Positions 26,129 to 33,614 of a stretch of 64,000 nt of DNA are shown here, piece after piece. The first letter of the stretch is position 1. Each line of letters opens with the position of its first letter. The DNA comes from Bacteroidota bacterium (GTDB lineage: Bacteria > Bacteroidota > Bacteroidia > Bacteroidales > UBA10428), in contig CP065006.1 of the NCBI GenBank assembly GCA_016699695.1, forward strand, positions 1,426,001 through 1,490,000. Reading direction: 5' to 3'. The notes below the pieces were generated by a model, which saw only the letters and a program-made list of their open reading frames with translations, did not search any database and was not told the DNA's origin. The position numbers and the translations under genes were made by a program.

Positions 26129-26911
26129 TTATGCCTTTACAAATTGGTTCATCTTTACAGCCAGAAGGGAAGATGCTTCTTGCAGTATGGCTTGTTGTTT
26201 CGGACCAATGGCAGAAAAAGAGGCCATTTCGACAACAGCTATTGTTTTTTTCTCGACCACAAGTGGCATGAGTATCAATAAATGTGGTTTCGATTTTCCC
26301 AAACCCGATTCAACCATAAAATAATTCTCCGGAATTTCTTCTATTATTTGCATCTGCTGCTCGGCGGCAACTTGTCCGTTCAAATTTTCGCCTTTCTTAA
26401 AACCCACTGGTGATTTCTCGGTTGTAAGACCATAAGATGCGCAAAAATTAAAGCTTTCGCCACCATCGGCCGAAGTGTATACTATGCCTTGCACCAGGTT
26501 AAAGTAATTGGCCAGAGTTATTAATAATTTTTTGGCATACGAATCGACGTTTTTAAAGTTGCCTTGAGGAATGAGTGTTTTTGCCTGTTCCTGGGTATCG
26601 TCTAAAACAAATTCCTGCTGCTTCAATTTTTCCTGTTCCAAACGAATCTGGTTAAGAAGGTCAGCGCGTGCTTCTTCCGACTTTTGTACGACATGTGCTT
26701 CGAATAGCTTAAAGTCGGTGAGTTTATAAAAAACGAAGAACAAATAAACAAGCAGGGCAATGGCCAGCAGAGCAAATAATGCCGGAAAAACACCAAGTTT
26801 TTCCTTTCCTGAGACAAAAGCATTCCATGCAGCAATCAGGCTGGCTAGAATGAGCACAATTCCGGCACTAAAGCCAGCCACTGCAATTTTTCTGTGTTTT
26901 ACCTGGAGCAT
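26129..26911 (-). CDS. Membrane-anchored GAF-domain protein
   Basis: This 260-residue protein has two N-terminal membrane helices (AVAGFSAGIVLILASLIAAW; ALFALLAIALLVYLFFVFY), a coiled coil (~75-125, EEARADLLNQIRLEQEKLKQQ) and a C-terminal GAF domain (~130-255). The GAF core GENLNGQVAAEQ..EEIPENYFMVESGLG closely resembles the GAF cores of the phosphatase and of the upstream PAS sensor, pointing to a common signal. It has no output domain, so it probably works by hetero-association with its neighbours. Its start is 1 bp after the cheB stop, indicating tight coupling. Confidence 0.82.
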   Translation of the reverse strand: MLQVKHRKIAVAGFSAGIVLILASLIAAWNAFVSGKEKLGVFPALFALLAIALLVYLFFVFYKLTDFKLFEAHVVQKSEEARADLLNQIRLEQEKLKQQEFVLDDTQEQAKTLIPQGNFKNVDSYAKKLLITLANYFNLVQGIVYTSADGGESFNFCASYGLTTEKSPVGFKKGENLNGQVAAEQQMQIIEEIPENYFMVESGLGKSKPHLLILMPLVVEKKTIAVVEMASFSAIGPKQQAILQEASSLLAVKMNQFVKA

Positions 26912-26912
26912 G

Positions 26913-27476
26913 CTAATATTTTAATTTTGATAAAAAACTAATAATCTGTTCAGTCGTATATACATGGTCGACCTTTGTAAGCTGTAAGGCCGATTCTGTC
27001 ATAGTTTTCACTTCGCATTCGCGAGGATCTTGCACAATGGTCAATCCTCCTTTTTCTGCCACTACTTTTAAACCCATGGCGCCATCGCGGTTAGCGCCAG
27101 ACAGAATAATCCCTACCAGTTTATCGCGGTATGCATTTGCGGCAGTGATAAACGATAAATCAATCGAAGGTCTGGAGTGATTAATCGGTTCGTCGGTCGA
27201 AAGGGCAATACGGTTAGCCATTTCTACAAACATATGATAGTTCGCCGGAGCGAGGTAAGCCCTTCCTGGGCGAAGTGAATCCTTGTCAAGTGGCTCCTCA
27301 ATAGGTATATTCGATTTTAGCGACAAGGCTTCGACGAAACCTGACCTTACATGCTTAAGCCGGTGAAGGCACAAAAGCACTGGTAATGGAAATTTATCAT
27401 CGAGTGAACTCAAAATTCGGGTCACTACCTGAAAACTTCCTGCCGAACCTCCAATTATTACTGCCTTGTATTTCAC
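26913..27476 (-). CDS. cheB: Stand-alone CheB methylesterase domain
   Basis: This 187-residue protein is only the catalytic domain of CheB, without the usual N-terminal receiver. The Ser-His-Asp triad is visible: Ser11 in IGGSAGSFQ, His38 in LLCLHRLKH, Asp131 in ILSGANRDGAMGL. The family segments YLAPANYHM and PSIDLSFITAA are also present. CheB removes methyl groups from glutamates of receptors or deamidates glutamines. Here there is no chemoreceptor, CheA or CheW, so the substrate must be a non-canonical sensor. It is flanked by a CheR-like gene and the GAF gene. Confidence 0.92.
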   Translation of the reverse strand: MKYKAVIIGGSAGSFQVVTRILSSLDDKFPLPVLLCLHRLKHVRSGFVEALSLKSNIPIEEPLDKDSLRPGRAYLAPANYHMFVEMANRIALSTDEPINHSRPSIDLSFITAANAYRDKLVGIILSGANRDGAMGLKVVAEKGGLTIVQDPRECEVKTMTESALQLTKVDHVYTTEQIISFLSKLKY

Positions 27477-27528
27477 TAATTTACAACTTTAAGTTGACTA
27501 AAATCTCTCTTGTTTGGGTTCTTTGCAA

Positions 27529-28356
27529 TTATATCTTACGTTTATAAACACTTTCGCTTTTATTGACCAGCTCGAAGGATGCCCCCACTGCATTTACTGG
27601 TTTAATCTCTTCCATCACTCCAACAACAAGGCTACCTGAAGCCGATAACAACTGGTTCATACGCTCCAGTATCCGTGTCTGAAAAGTAGGGGTGTAATAG
27701 ATCATCACATTCCGGAACAAAATCATTTTATTGTTTTGTGGCGCTTTACTAAAATAGATATCATCCACGATAAATTCTACAGATTTTATTAACGATGTAT
27801 CGCGGTATACTTCATTGTCCACAATTTTATAGTACGATTCGAATTCCTTTTCGCCATGGAAACGCTTGTAGTTCTCAATAGAAACCTCAAGTTTTTTCAT
27901 GGGATACCTGCCACTTTGCATGTATTCGATACTTTTTTTGCTGTATACACTGGCATATATTTTCACCTTCTCTAGCAGGTTCATTTCTTTTAAAAGGATG
28001 CAGAGTGTATACAGTTCTGCCCCCGAAATACATTGAGGAATCCAGATTTTAAAATTATCGAAATGCCTGTCGGTCAGATTGGGGAAATATTCTTCTCTTA
28101 ACCATCTCCACAACGATGGATCGCGAAACATTTCGGTGGAAGGCACAAAAAAGTCGTACAAGAATTTATCAAAGAACTCAGGATCTTCCGAAAGGCTGCG
28201 AAATAAATTCTCCGATGTAAGCAGTCCGTTTTTTGCAATTACTTTCTCCAGATTATATTTAAACGAGGTCAAAGCAAAATTCGAAAAGTCGTAATTATGT
28301 ACCTTTTGAATAATCCTTATGATTTCCCTTATGTCAACAATTCCTAATTCTACCAT
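27529..28356 (-). CDS. Divergent CheR-like protein, probably impaired methyltransferase
   Basis: This 275-residue protein has full-length CheR architecture (N-terminal helical domain, then the Rossmann domain) and keeps VPSTEMFRDPSLWRWLR. The SAM-binding motif reads PQCISGAELYTL (107-118) where active CheR has AGCSTGEExYS. The adenosine-binding ATD motif is replaced by ASV (135-137), and CRNVxIYF becomes LFRNVMIYY. The paralogue at 30570-31409 keeps the canonical residues. I infer reduced or lost SAM binding and a regulatory or scaffolding role; a diverged but active enzyme remains possible. It lies 21 bp downstream of the PAS sensor gene. Confidence 0.82.
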   Translation of the reverse strand: MVELGIVDIREIIRIIQKVHNYDFSNFALTSFKYNLEKVIAKNGLLTSENLFRSLSEDPEFFDKFLYDFFVPSTEMFRDPSLWRWLREEYFPNLTDRHFDNFKIWIPQCISGAELYTLCILLKEMNLLEKVKIYASVYSKKSIEYMQSGRYPMKKLEVSIENYKRFHGEKEFESYYKIVDNEVYRDTSLIKSVEFIVDDIYFSKAPQNNKMILFRNVMIYYTPTFQTRILERMNQLLSASGSLVVGVMEEIKPVNAVGASFELVNKSESVYKRKI

Positions 28357-28377
28357 GAACAGTTATATTTTTTAACT

Positions 28378-30555
28378 TCAGGTGTTTACCTCTTCAATAC
28401 TAAACAAATTCAGGATCCTATCTACATCGCCATTGGAAGTAAGCACTGGCGAAAGATTGTATTTATATTGGTATTTTTTCGATCCCTGATGAAGTGTTTC
28501 CATACGCATGATACTCTTTTTCGTCACTACCACTTCTTCTATAAATTCATCACTGATCAGGCTTTCTTCTGTAAATACATCACGGTGCTTTTGGTAAAGT
28601 ACACGGTCTGCAGGCATGCGCAGGAATGCCAGTAATCTTTCGTTCACATGGCTTATTGTTCCGCTTGTATCGTATTCAAGAATGAAGAAGCTTTTTCCTA
28701 TTGCATCTAATAAGGACTGCAATTCCTGTTCGCGGCGGGTCGATTCTTCCTGAGTGGCAATGAGCTCTTCTAGGTTCTGACGCATTTCTTCTTCCTGTTC
28801 TGCCATCTCGGCGGCTTGCTGTTGCGATTTTCGCAGCAGCTCAGAGGTGCGCGAATTGTTGCGTGCACTAATAATGGTCGAAGCAAGGCTTGAAGCAATG
28901 CTGGTGGCAAGTTCTATTTCAATGGCACTAAAAACTTTCAACGTAGCCATTTCCACCACACCCACCATTTCTTCGTTGGTCATCAATGGTAAGAGCAATA
29001 GATTATTTGGTGGAGTATCTCCCAAACCAGATTTGATGGTAATATAGTTGTCGGGCAATTCGGTAAGGTTTATTACCTTTTTCTCCAAGGCACAGGTGCC
29101 CACAAGACCCTCACCCAATTTCAGTGTTTTTTGAAGAAAACGTTTGCGGTCGTATGCAAAAGCCGACATCAGGTGCAGCTGGTTTTTGTTTTGTTCGTCT
29201 AAAAGGAAAACGCTTCCCTGAAGTGCCCCCATGTATTTTACCAATTCACGAATAAATTCATCGGCAAGAATAGTAGTATCGTGGCTGTTAAGCCTGAGAA
29301 TTTCGCCGAATTTTGCCAATCCTTCGTTGGTATAACGTCTGGCATTGTTCTCGAGATCGTATTTCATTTGCTCGTTTTGAGCTTTGCGCATCATTTCCTG
29401 AAGATTCACTAAAAGTTTTCCAATGACATCGTTTTCGGTAGTAGCTTGCAACTGAGTATTCAGCCTATTGTTCAACATATCTTCGATAAAGGTCTTGCGG
29501 CCATTCAGAAGGTTTAATAAAGCCTTGATCTCGGTATAATAGGCATCAAACTCATAGGGGCCTGAGCCCGGTATATTGGGCATAATGCTTCCGCTGGCAA
29601 GAGATTTTGTAATGGAATGCAACTGATGCACAGACCCCACCACCGTGCGCGAAAACCGGTACATCATCAGTATGTATGCAGCCGTTAGCAAAAGCGCCAG
29701 AAAAATGAAAATCAGATTCCACCTATTGTGGTAATGATTTGTTTGTTTTTCAATTTCTTGTTTTAACCTTGCAAAGCTATGTTGCAGATACTCGTAACTT
29801 GCTGTAAGATCGGACAATTGTCCAGTATTATCGGAGGTATTAAGTAAGCGCTGGTCAATTTGTGCAATACCCTCTAATACTTCCTTTAATTCGTCAACAT
29901 CTCTTTCTAAAACAGCGATATCATATCGGCTTTGGGAATAAAAAGCCAGAAGTACATTGTCGCAAAATTCCAATAAACTATTCAATCTGGCAGCTGAATA
30001 ATCGAGTAAATAGAAACTGACAAGACTATTGAACTTTTCGGCCTGAATTCCATTATCGGGGGCCATGCTCAATTCATTGCTGATGCTTTGAAATAAATCG
30101 TTTGCGATTTCAACTTTGCCTCCATAGCTATTACCTTTTTCCTTAAGACTCAGAATGACTTTGGTATAGCTGAGAAGGTAATTCTGCAAAGCAAGCGAGA
30201 CGCTGTCGTCGAGGGTAGCATGTTTAAAGTGTTTCCTTAGATATTTTAAATCGCCCAGCAGTAGAAGCGAATCGCTTATACCATCAACAAGCAAATTCTG
30301 TGTGGCAATAAGTTCATCGCAGGTGCGGTCGGAAAAATGAAGGTCAGACTTTTGCAGATCGAAGGCTTTATCATGATTGACATTAGCAACAGAAAGTTTC
30401 GATTCAATTCCGGTGGAATACGATACTGCCTGAAGGGTGTCTTTTTTCCGATATCCAGAATAGAACATGATAAAAATGAGCGTGGAGATTATAAGTATTG
30501 TAAAAATACTTTGTAGTAAAAACCTGGTAGAGATATGTTTTATTTTAATAACCAT
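28378..30555 (-). CDS. Membrane sensor: periplasmic helical domain, HAMP-like, GAF, coiled coil, PAS
   Basis: This 725-residue protein has a membrane helix near residues 10-30 (FLLQSIFTILIISTLIFIMFY) and a ~250-residue mostly helical periplasmic domain. A second membrane helix lies near 285-305 (IFIFLALLLTAAYILMM), then a HAMP-like region and a GAF domain (~430-580). A Glu/Gln-rich coiled coil follows (AEMAEQEEEMRQNLEEL), then a final PAS (LLDAIGKSFFILEYD). It resembles a chemoreceptor in topology but lacks the MCP signalling domain and any kinase or cyclase output. It is flanked on both sides by CheR genes, so it is the best candidate methylation substrate. The start at 30555 is chosen because the frame upstream overlaps the previous gene and lacks signal features. 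Confidence 0.82.
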   Translation of the reverse strand: MVIKIKHISTRFLLQSIFTILIISTLIFIMFYSGYRKKDTLQAVSYSTGIESKLSVANVNHDKAFDLQKSDLHFSDRTCDELIATQNLLVDGISDSLLLLGDLKYLRKHFKHATLDDSVSLALQNYLLSYTKVILSLKEKGNSYGGKVEIANDLFQSISNELSMAPDNGIQAEKFNSLVSFYLLDYSAARLNSLLEFCDNVLLAFYSQSRYDIAVLERDVDELKEVLEGIAQIDQRLLNTSDNTGQLSDLTASYEYLQHSFARLKQEIEKQTNHYHNRWNLIFIFLALLLTAAYILMMYRFSRTVVGSVHQLHSITKSLASGSIMPNIPGSGPYEFDAYYTEIKALLNLLNGRKTFIEDMLNNRLNTQLQATTENDVIGKLLVNLQEMMRKAQNEQMKYDLENNARRYTNEGLAKFGEILRLNSHDTTILADEFIRELVKYMGALQGSVFLLDEQNKNQLHLMSAFAYDRKRFLQKTLKLGEGLVGTCALEKKVINLTELPDNYITIKSGLGDTPPNNLLLLPLMTNEEMVGVVEMATLKVFSAIEIELATSIASSLASTIISARNNSRTSELLRKSQQQAAEMAEQEEEMRQNLEELIATQEESTRREQELQSLLDAIGKSFFILEYDTSGTISHVNERLLAFLRMPADRVLYQKHRDVFTEESLISDEFIEEVVVTKKSIMRMETLHQGSKKYQYKYNLSPVLTSNGDVDRILNLFSIEEVNT

Positions 30556-30569
30556 AAGTTGATGGGCAA

Positions 30570-31409
30570 TTAGTTCTTGTAATAAATATGACCCTTTTTC
30601 TGGTATTTCACAGAATACGAACCTAAAATAGTTTCGTGCAAGCCCAGTACCAGACAACCCGAATCGTAAAGATTGCGGTGAAAAAGATCGAAAACCTTGC
30701 CTTGAAGGTTGTAATTAAAATAGATAATCACATTTCGGCAAAATATAATATCGAATTTAACAAAAAGACTGTTACTTTCTTTCACCAGGTCATGCTTCTT
30801 ATAAACAGGCTTTTGCCTTAAAAAATCATTCATTTTAATGGTGTCAGTCGCCTTATCAATGGTAAAATACTTGTCATAGGGCACCTCGTAGTATTCTTCG
30901 TAGTTATAAGGATTTTCTTTGATTACTTTGTCAAAATTATCGAGATATCCGATGTTAAAGCGGTATTTGTATTCGCCATTCTGCGCCTGCTGCATCACGT
31001 CGGTGTTCAGGTCGGTGGCATATATCTTCGCTTTGTCGAGCATTCCAAGCTCGTTCAAAATTATCATCATCGAATATACTTCCTGCCCGGTTGAACAGCC
31101 CGCATGCCAGATGTTGATAGTGGAGTTACTTTTAAGTTTTGGAAGCACCGCATAACGTAAGGCATGCCACACTTGTGGGTCGCGAAAAAGTTCGGTGGTG
31201 TTGACAGTAATTTCTTTAACAATCCTTTCAACAAACTCAGCGTCATTTTTTATTTTATTAACCAAAGCAGTAATATTCAGCTTGTTGTCTGTTAAAACCT
31301 TAGCTAAACGGCGTGTTAATGATTTTTCAGAATAATCACTGAAATCATATTTTGAGGACGTTTTTAGCGCAAACAAGAACAACTGATAATCCTGTTCGGT
31401 TATAGTCAT
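30570..31409 (-). CDS. cheR: CheR-type protein-glutamate methyltransferase
   Basis: This 279-residue CheR has intact motifs: VNTTELFRDPQVWHALR (~69-85), SAM-binding HAGCSTGQEVYSM (102-114), ATDLNTDVM (131-139), and FCRNVIIYFNYNLQ. It should transfer methyl groups from SAM to receptor glutamates (or act on glutamate side chains of another sensor). It is the first gene of the minus-strand signalling locus, 14 bp upstream of the GAF/PAS sensor start. It has no accompanying MCP, CheA, CheW or CheY. Confidence 0.92.
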   Translation of the reverse strand: MTITEQDYQLFLFALKTSSKYDFSDYSEKSLTRRLAKVLTDNKLNITALVNKIKNDAEFVERIVKEITVNTTELFRDPQVWHALRYAVLPKLKSNSTINIWHAGCSTGQEVYSMMIILNELGMLDKAKIYATDLNTDVMQQAQNGEYKYRFNIGYLDNFDKVIKENPYNYEEYYEVPYDKYFTIDKATDTIKMNDFLRQKPVYKKHDLVKESNSLFVKFDIIFCRNVIIYFNYNLQGKVFDLFHRNLYDSGCLVLGLHETILGSYSVKYQKKGHIYYKN

Positions 31410-31759
31410 AAAACTCTGGTTAATTCTATTCTGTCAATCTATCCCTATTCCTGATATTAAATCTATTAAAACTTACCGAATAATTAAAATAAAAGTAGAT
31501 TATTTTAAAATCGACTTATAAATATTACACTTTTTCGTCACACCATTTTTAAAAGTTATCAAATGTCTGTAAGTCTTTACTGGTGCATGTTTTCAGAATA
31601 TGTGTTTTTAATGATTTTTTAACCCCAACTCTGAAATAAGATTTGATCTGCTAAAATGTTTGCGGATTTCATTATGCTGTAAAATGAATCTTTTGAATTT
31701 ACGCAGAATTGATGGACTGCACTTTTTAAGAATTGTCCATAATAAGCCACCAAGTTTAC
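31410..31759. other. 350-bp AT-rich intergenic region upstream of the signalling locus
   Basis: No gene, RNA or strong hairpin is seen. It must hold the promoter of the minus-strand locus. The best -7 candidate on the minus strand is TAAGTTTT (31468-31475), which lacks the final G of the consensus and has no clear -33. Regulation by a different sigma factor is possible but unsupported. Confidence 0.5.
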
Positions 31760-32404
31760 TCAAAGCTGATGCGGGTCGGATGGTAAGTAATAATAGGTTT
31801 CCTTTTCCGTAATGCGGTAATCGATGGCCTTCACTAATATGAGTTGGGCGAGAATATGTATTGCAGCCCGGCGCTTAATCTGGCATGCATTTGTGTAATC
31901 GCGAAGGGTGATTTGCGAATGCTCACGGAGTAGTTGAAAAAGAGCCTGTTCCTGATTATCGTATCGTACAAGCAATTTTTTATGGTGGTGCCGTATTTTC
32001 CATGCTTCGAGTAAAACAGTATCGGCCAGAAAATTCTGGTCATTCACTCTTACAAAGGCTTTAAAAGTATCGTCTTTCCAGGGAGCTCGATGTGGTTTTT
32101 TTTTGCTTTCAGGTATCACCACTTCAAGCACAGTTTTTTCGTTTACTTTATGGTGTCGGATTTTGTATTCCACTCTGGGCTTGCAATAAATATGTGCTGC
32201 TGCTTCGGCCATGTATTCCTCTTCGTCGGTGCGCACCCCAACTATATTTCCATTATCCTTTACTCCTATAAGCAAAGTGCCACCTTGAGTGTTGGCAAAA
32301 GCCGAAAAAGTGCGGGCAATCTTTTTTGCATCAGAAATTTCGTACTTAAAGTCAAGACGTTGATGTTCCCCCTGCACAATCAGGTTGTGTAAATATAAAC
32401 TCAC
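31760..32404 (-). CDS. AlbA_2 (Schlafen-type) domain protein with C-terminal winged helix
   Basis: This 214-residue protein carries an AlbA_2/Schlafen-like domain in residues ~10-130. EHQRLDFKYEISDAKKIARTFSAFANTQGGTLLIGVKDNG (split at LDFKYE and TQGGTLLIGV) is the diagnostic pattern, with GVRTDEEEY following. The C-terminal part (QALFQLLREHSQITLRDY, IKRRAAIHILAQLILV) looks like a winged-helix DNA-binding domain. Such proteins are annotated as putative transcriptional regulators or ATP-binding proteins; their biochemical role is poorly known. It is monocistronic and the tRNA gene is on the same strand upstream. Confidence 0.82.
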   Translation of the reverse strand: MSLYLHNLIVQGEHQRLDFKYEISDAKKIARTFSAFANTQGGTLLIGVKDNGNIVGVRTDEEEYMAEAAAHIYCKPRVEYKIRHHKVNEKTVLEVVIPESKKKPHRAPWKDDTFKAFVRVNDQNFLADTVLLEAWKIRHHHKKLLVRYDNQEQALFQLLREHSQITLRDYTNACQIKRRAAIHILAQLILVKAIDYRITEKETYYYLPSDPHQL

Positions 32405-32552
32405 CGGGTATTGCTTTTTTGTGGAAGGGGTAAAGATAATGAAAGCTTCTTACTGAAGTTGGCTTGATAATACAGAATCCGCAGGAAGTGTGTTGAAAGC
32501 CAAATTCGCATTAGAAGACCTTCTAGTTCAAGTATATTCAGGACACGAACTC

Positions 32553-32592
32553 AAAAAAAAGAGGCTATCTCCATTCTTAGAGATAGCCTCTT
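32553..32592 (-). terminator. tRNA-Ala terminator
   Basis: An 11-bp perfect stem (32561-32571 with 32580-32590) and 8-nt loop is followed, on the minus strand, by eight T. It lies directly downstream of the tRNA gene. Confidence 0.9.
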
Positions 32593-32598
32593 ATAATC

Positions 32599-32675
32599 TG
32601 GTGGAGAATAGCGGAATCGAACCGCTGACCTTTTGACTGCCAGTCAAACGCTCTAGCCAACTGAGCTAATCCCCC
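32599..32675 (-). tRNA. tRNA-Ala (anticodon GGC)
   Basis: Read on the minus strand, this is a complete 77-nt cloverleaf with encoded CCA. The acceptor is GGGGGAT paired with ATTCTCC, the D-arm is GCTCAGTTGGCTAGAGC, and the T-arm contains GGTTCGATTCC. The anticodon loop is CTGGCAG flanked by TTTGA/TCAAA, giving GGC at positions 34-36. The G3-U70 pair, the alanine identity element, is present. A -7 element (TAATTTTG) lies upstream and a strong terminator downstream. Confidence 0.93.
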
Positions 32676-32700
32676 AAAAATCATTCTGTTTACAGCGGCA

Positions 32701-32708
32701 CAAAATTA
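32701..32708 (-). promoter_or_regulatory. -7 element for tRNA-Ala
   Basis: The minus strand reads TAATTTTG, a perfect match to the Bacteroidota -7 consensus, 25 bp before the mature tRNA 5' end. Confidence 0.5.
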
Positions 32709-32799
32709 GCTTTTTTTCTGAACAATAAAAGTGCTGAAGCCAAAAATATATGGCAAGAAATTTGATTGAAAATAAAAAATATAGCACATACAAATTAAT

Positions 32800-32830
32800 T
32801 TTGTTGTTCTATCAGAATTCTTTAATTTTA
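32800..32830 (+). promoter_or_regulatory. Promoter for the TonB-family gene
   Basis: TTTG (32800-32803), a 19-bp spacer and TAATTTTA (32823-32830, one mismatch from TAnnTTTG) give a good Bacteroidota promoter, 21 bp upstream of the start at 32852. Confidence 0.55.
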
Positions 32831-32851
32831 CGACCCTCAAATAATCATACA

Positions 32852-33529
32852 ATGGAACTAAAGAAGAGTAATGCCGCTAACCTTGAAAAAAAGAGAATTC
32901 TCTTTATAGAACTCGGATTAGTTATAGTACTTGCCATCCTGCTTCTTGCTTTCGAGTGGGGAGTAGCCCTCAGCGATGATACGATGCTTGGCAGTATTGA
33001 TGAAGTTGTCATGGAAGAAGAAATGGTTATTACCCGCCAGCAACCGTTGGAGCAACCACCCCCCCCTCCACCCCCTGTTGTAGTAGAAGTTCTTAAAATT
33101 GTTGAAGACGATGTTGACATCGAAGAAATTGAATTTGAAAGCTCTGATGCAGACGAAAATAGTCAGATGCAACTCGTTGTTTTCGAAGAAGAGGAAGAAT
33201 CTGCCGAAGAGGAAGTCTTTGTAATCGTAGAAGACATGCCCCAATTCAAAGGTGGCGATCTGAACGAATTCCGCGCCTGGATTGGTAAAAACATGCGGTA
33301 TCCGGAAGTGGCCTCCGAAAACGGCATCAGTGGTCGGGTATTTGTGCAATTTGCGGTTAATGCAAAAGGTGAAGTGTGCGACGTAGTAATCGTGCGGGGT
33401 GTAGATCCTGCCCTCGATAAAGAAGCCGAGCGCGTAATTAAATCATCGCCTAACTGGACACCCGGCAAACAAAGAGGCCGCCCAGTTAAAGTTCAGTTTA
33501 CCTTACCAGTAGTATTTGTACTGCAATAA
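32852..33529 (+). CDS. Energy transducer TonB family protein
   Basis: This 225-residue protein has one N-terminal membrane helix (LFIELGLVIVLAILLLAFEW), a short proline run of seven (residues ~60-70) and a TonB C-terminal domain from about residue 130 (FRAWIGKNMRYPEVASENG, GRVFVQFAVNAKGEV, SPNWTPGKQRGRPV). The linker is unusually acidic (VEDDVDIEEIEFESSDADE, EEEEESAEEEV) rather than Pro/Lys-rich. TonB links inner-membrane proton force to outer-membrane receptors; no ExbB/ExbD or receptor gene is near. The start at 32852 is chosen over an upstream in-frame ATG because the promoter lies between them. Confidence 0.92.
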   Translation: MELKKSNAANLEKKRILFIELGLVIVLAILLLAFEWGVALSDDTMLGSIDEVVMEEEMVITRQQPLEQPPPPPPPVVVEVLKIVEDDVDIEEIEFESSDADENSQMQLVVFEEEEESAEEEVFVIVEDMPQFKGGDLNEFRAWIGKNMRYPEVASENGISGRVFVQFAVNAKGEVCDVVIVRGVDPALDKEAERVIKSSPNWTPGKQRGRPVKVQFTLPVVFVLQ

Positions 33530-33550
33530 GCTTAGATAATATTTCAATTT

Positions 33551-33583
33551 AAAGGCCTTCTGCTAGCGCGGAAGGCTTTTTTT
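33551..33583 (+). terminator. Terminator after the TonB gene
   Basis: The stem gccttc/gaaggc with a GC-rich 10-nt loop is followed by seven T. It is placed 25 bp after the stop codon. Confidence 0.8.
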
Positions 33584-33614
33584 GTATATTTTAGTTAGAC
33601 AAACCTCAATTGCT

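Noticed and set aside
32599..32675. tRNA-Cys (anticodon GCA) as an alternative reading
   Set aside because: A correct 7-nt anticodon loop with T33 gives GGC, and the G3-U70 pair is the alanine identity element.
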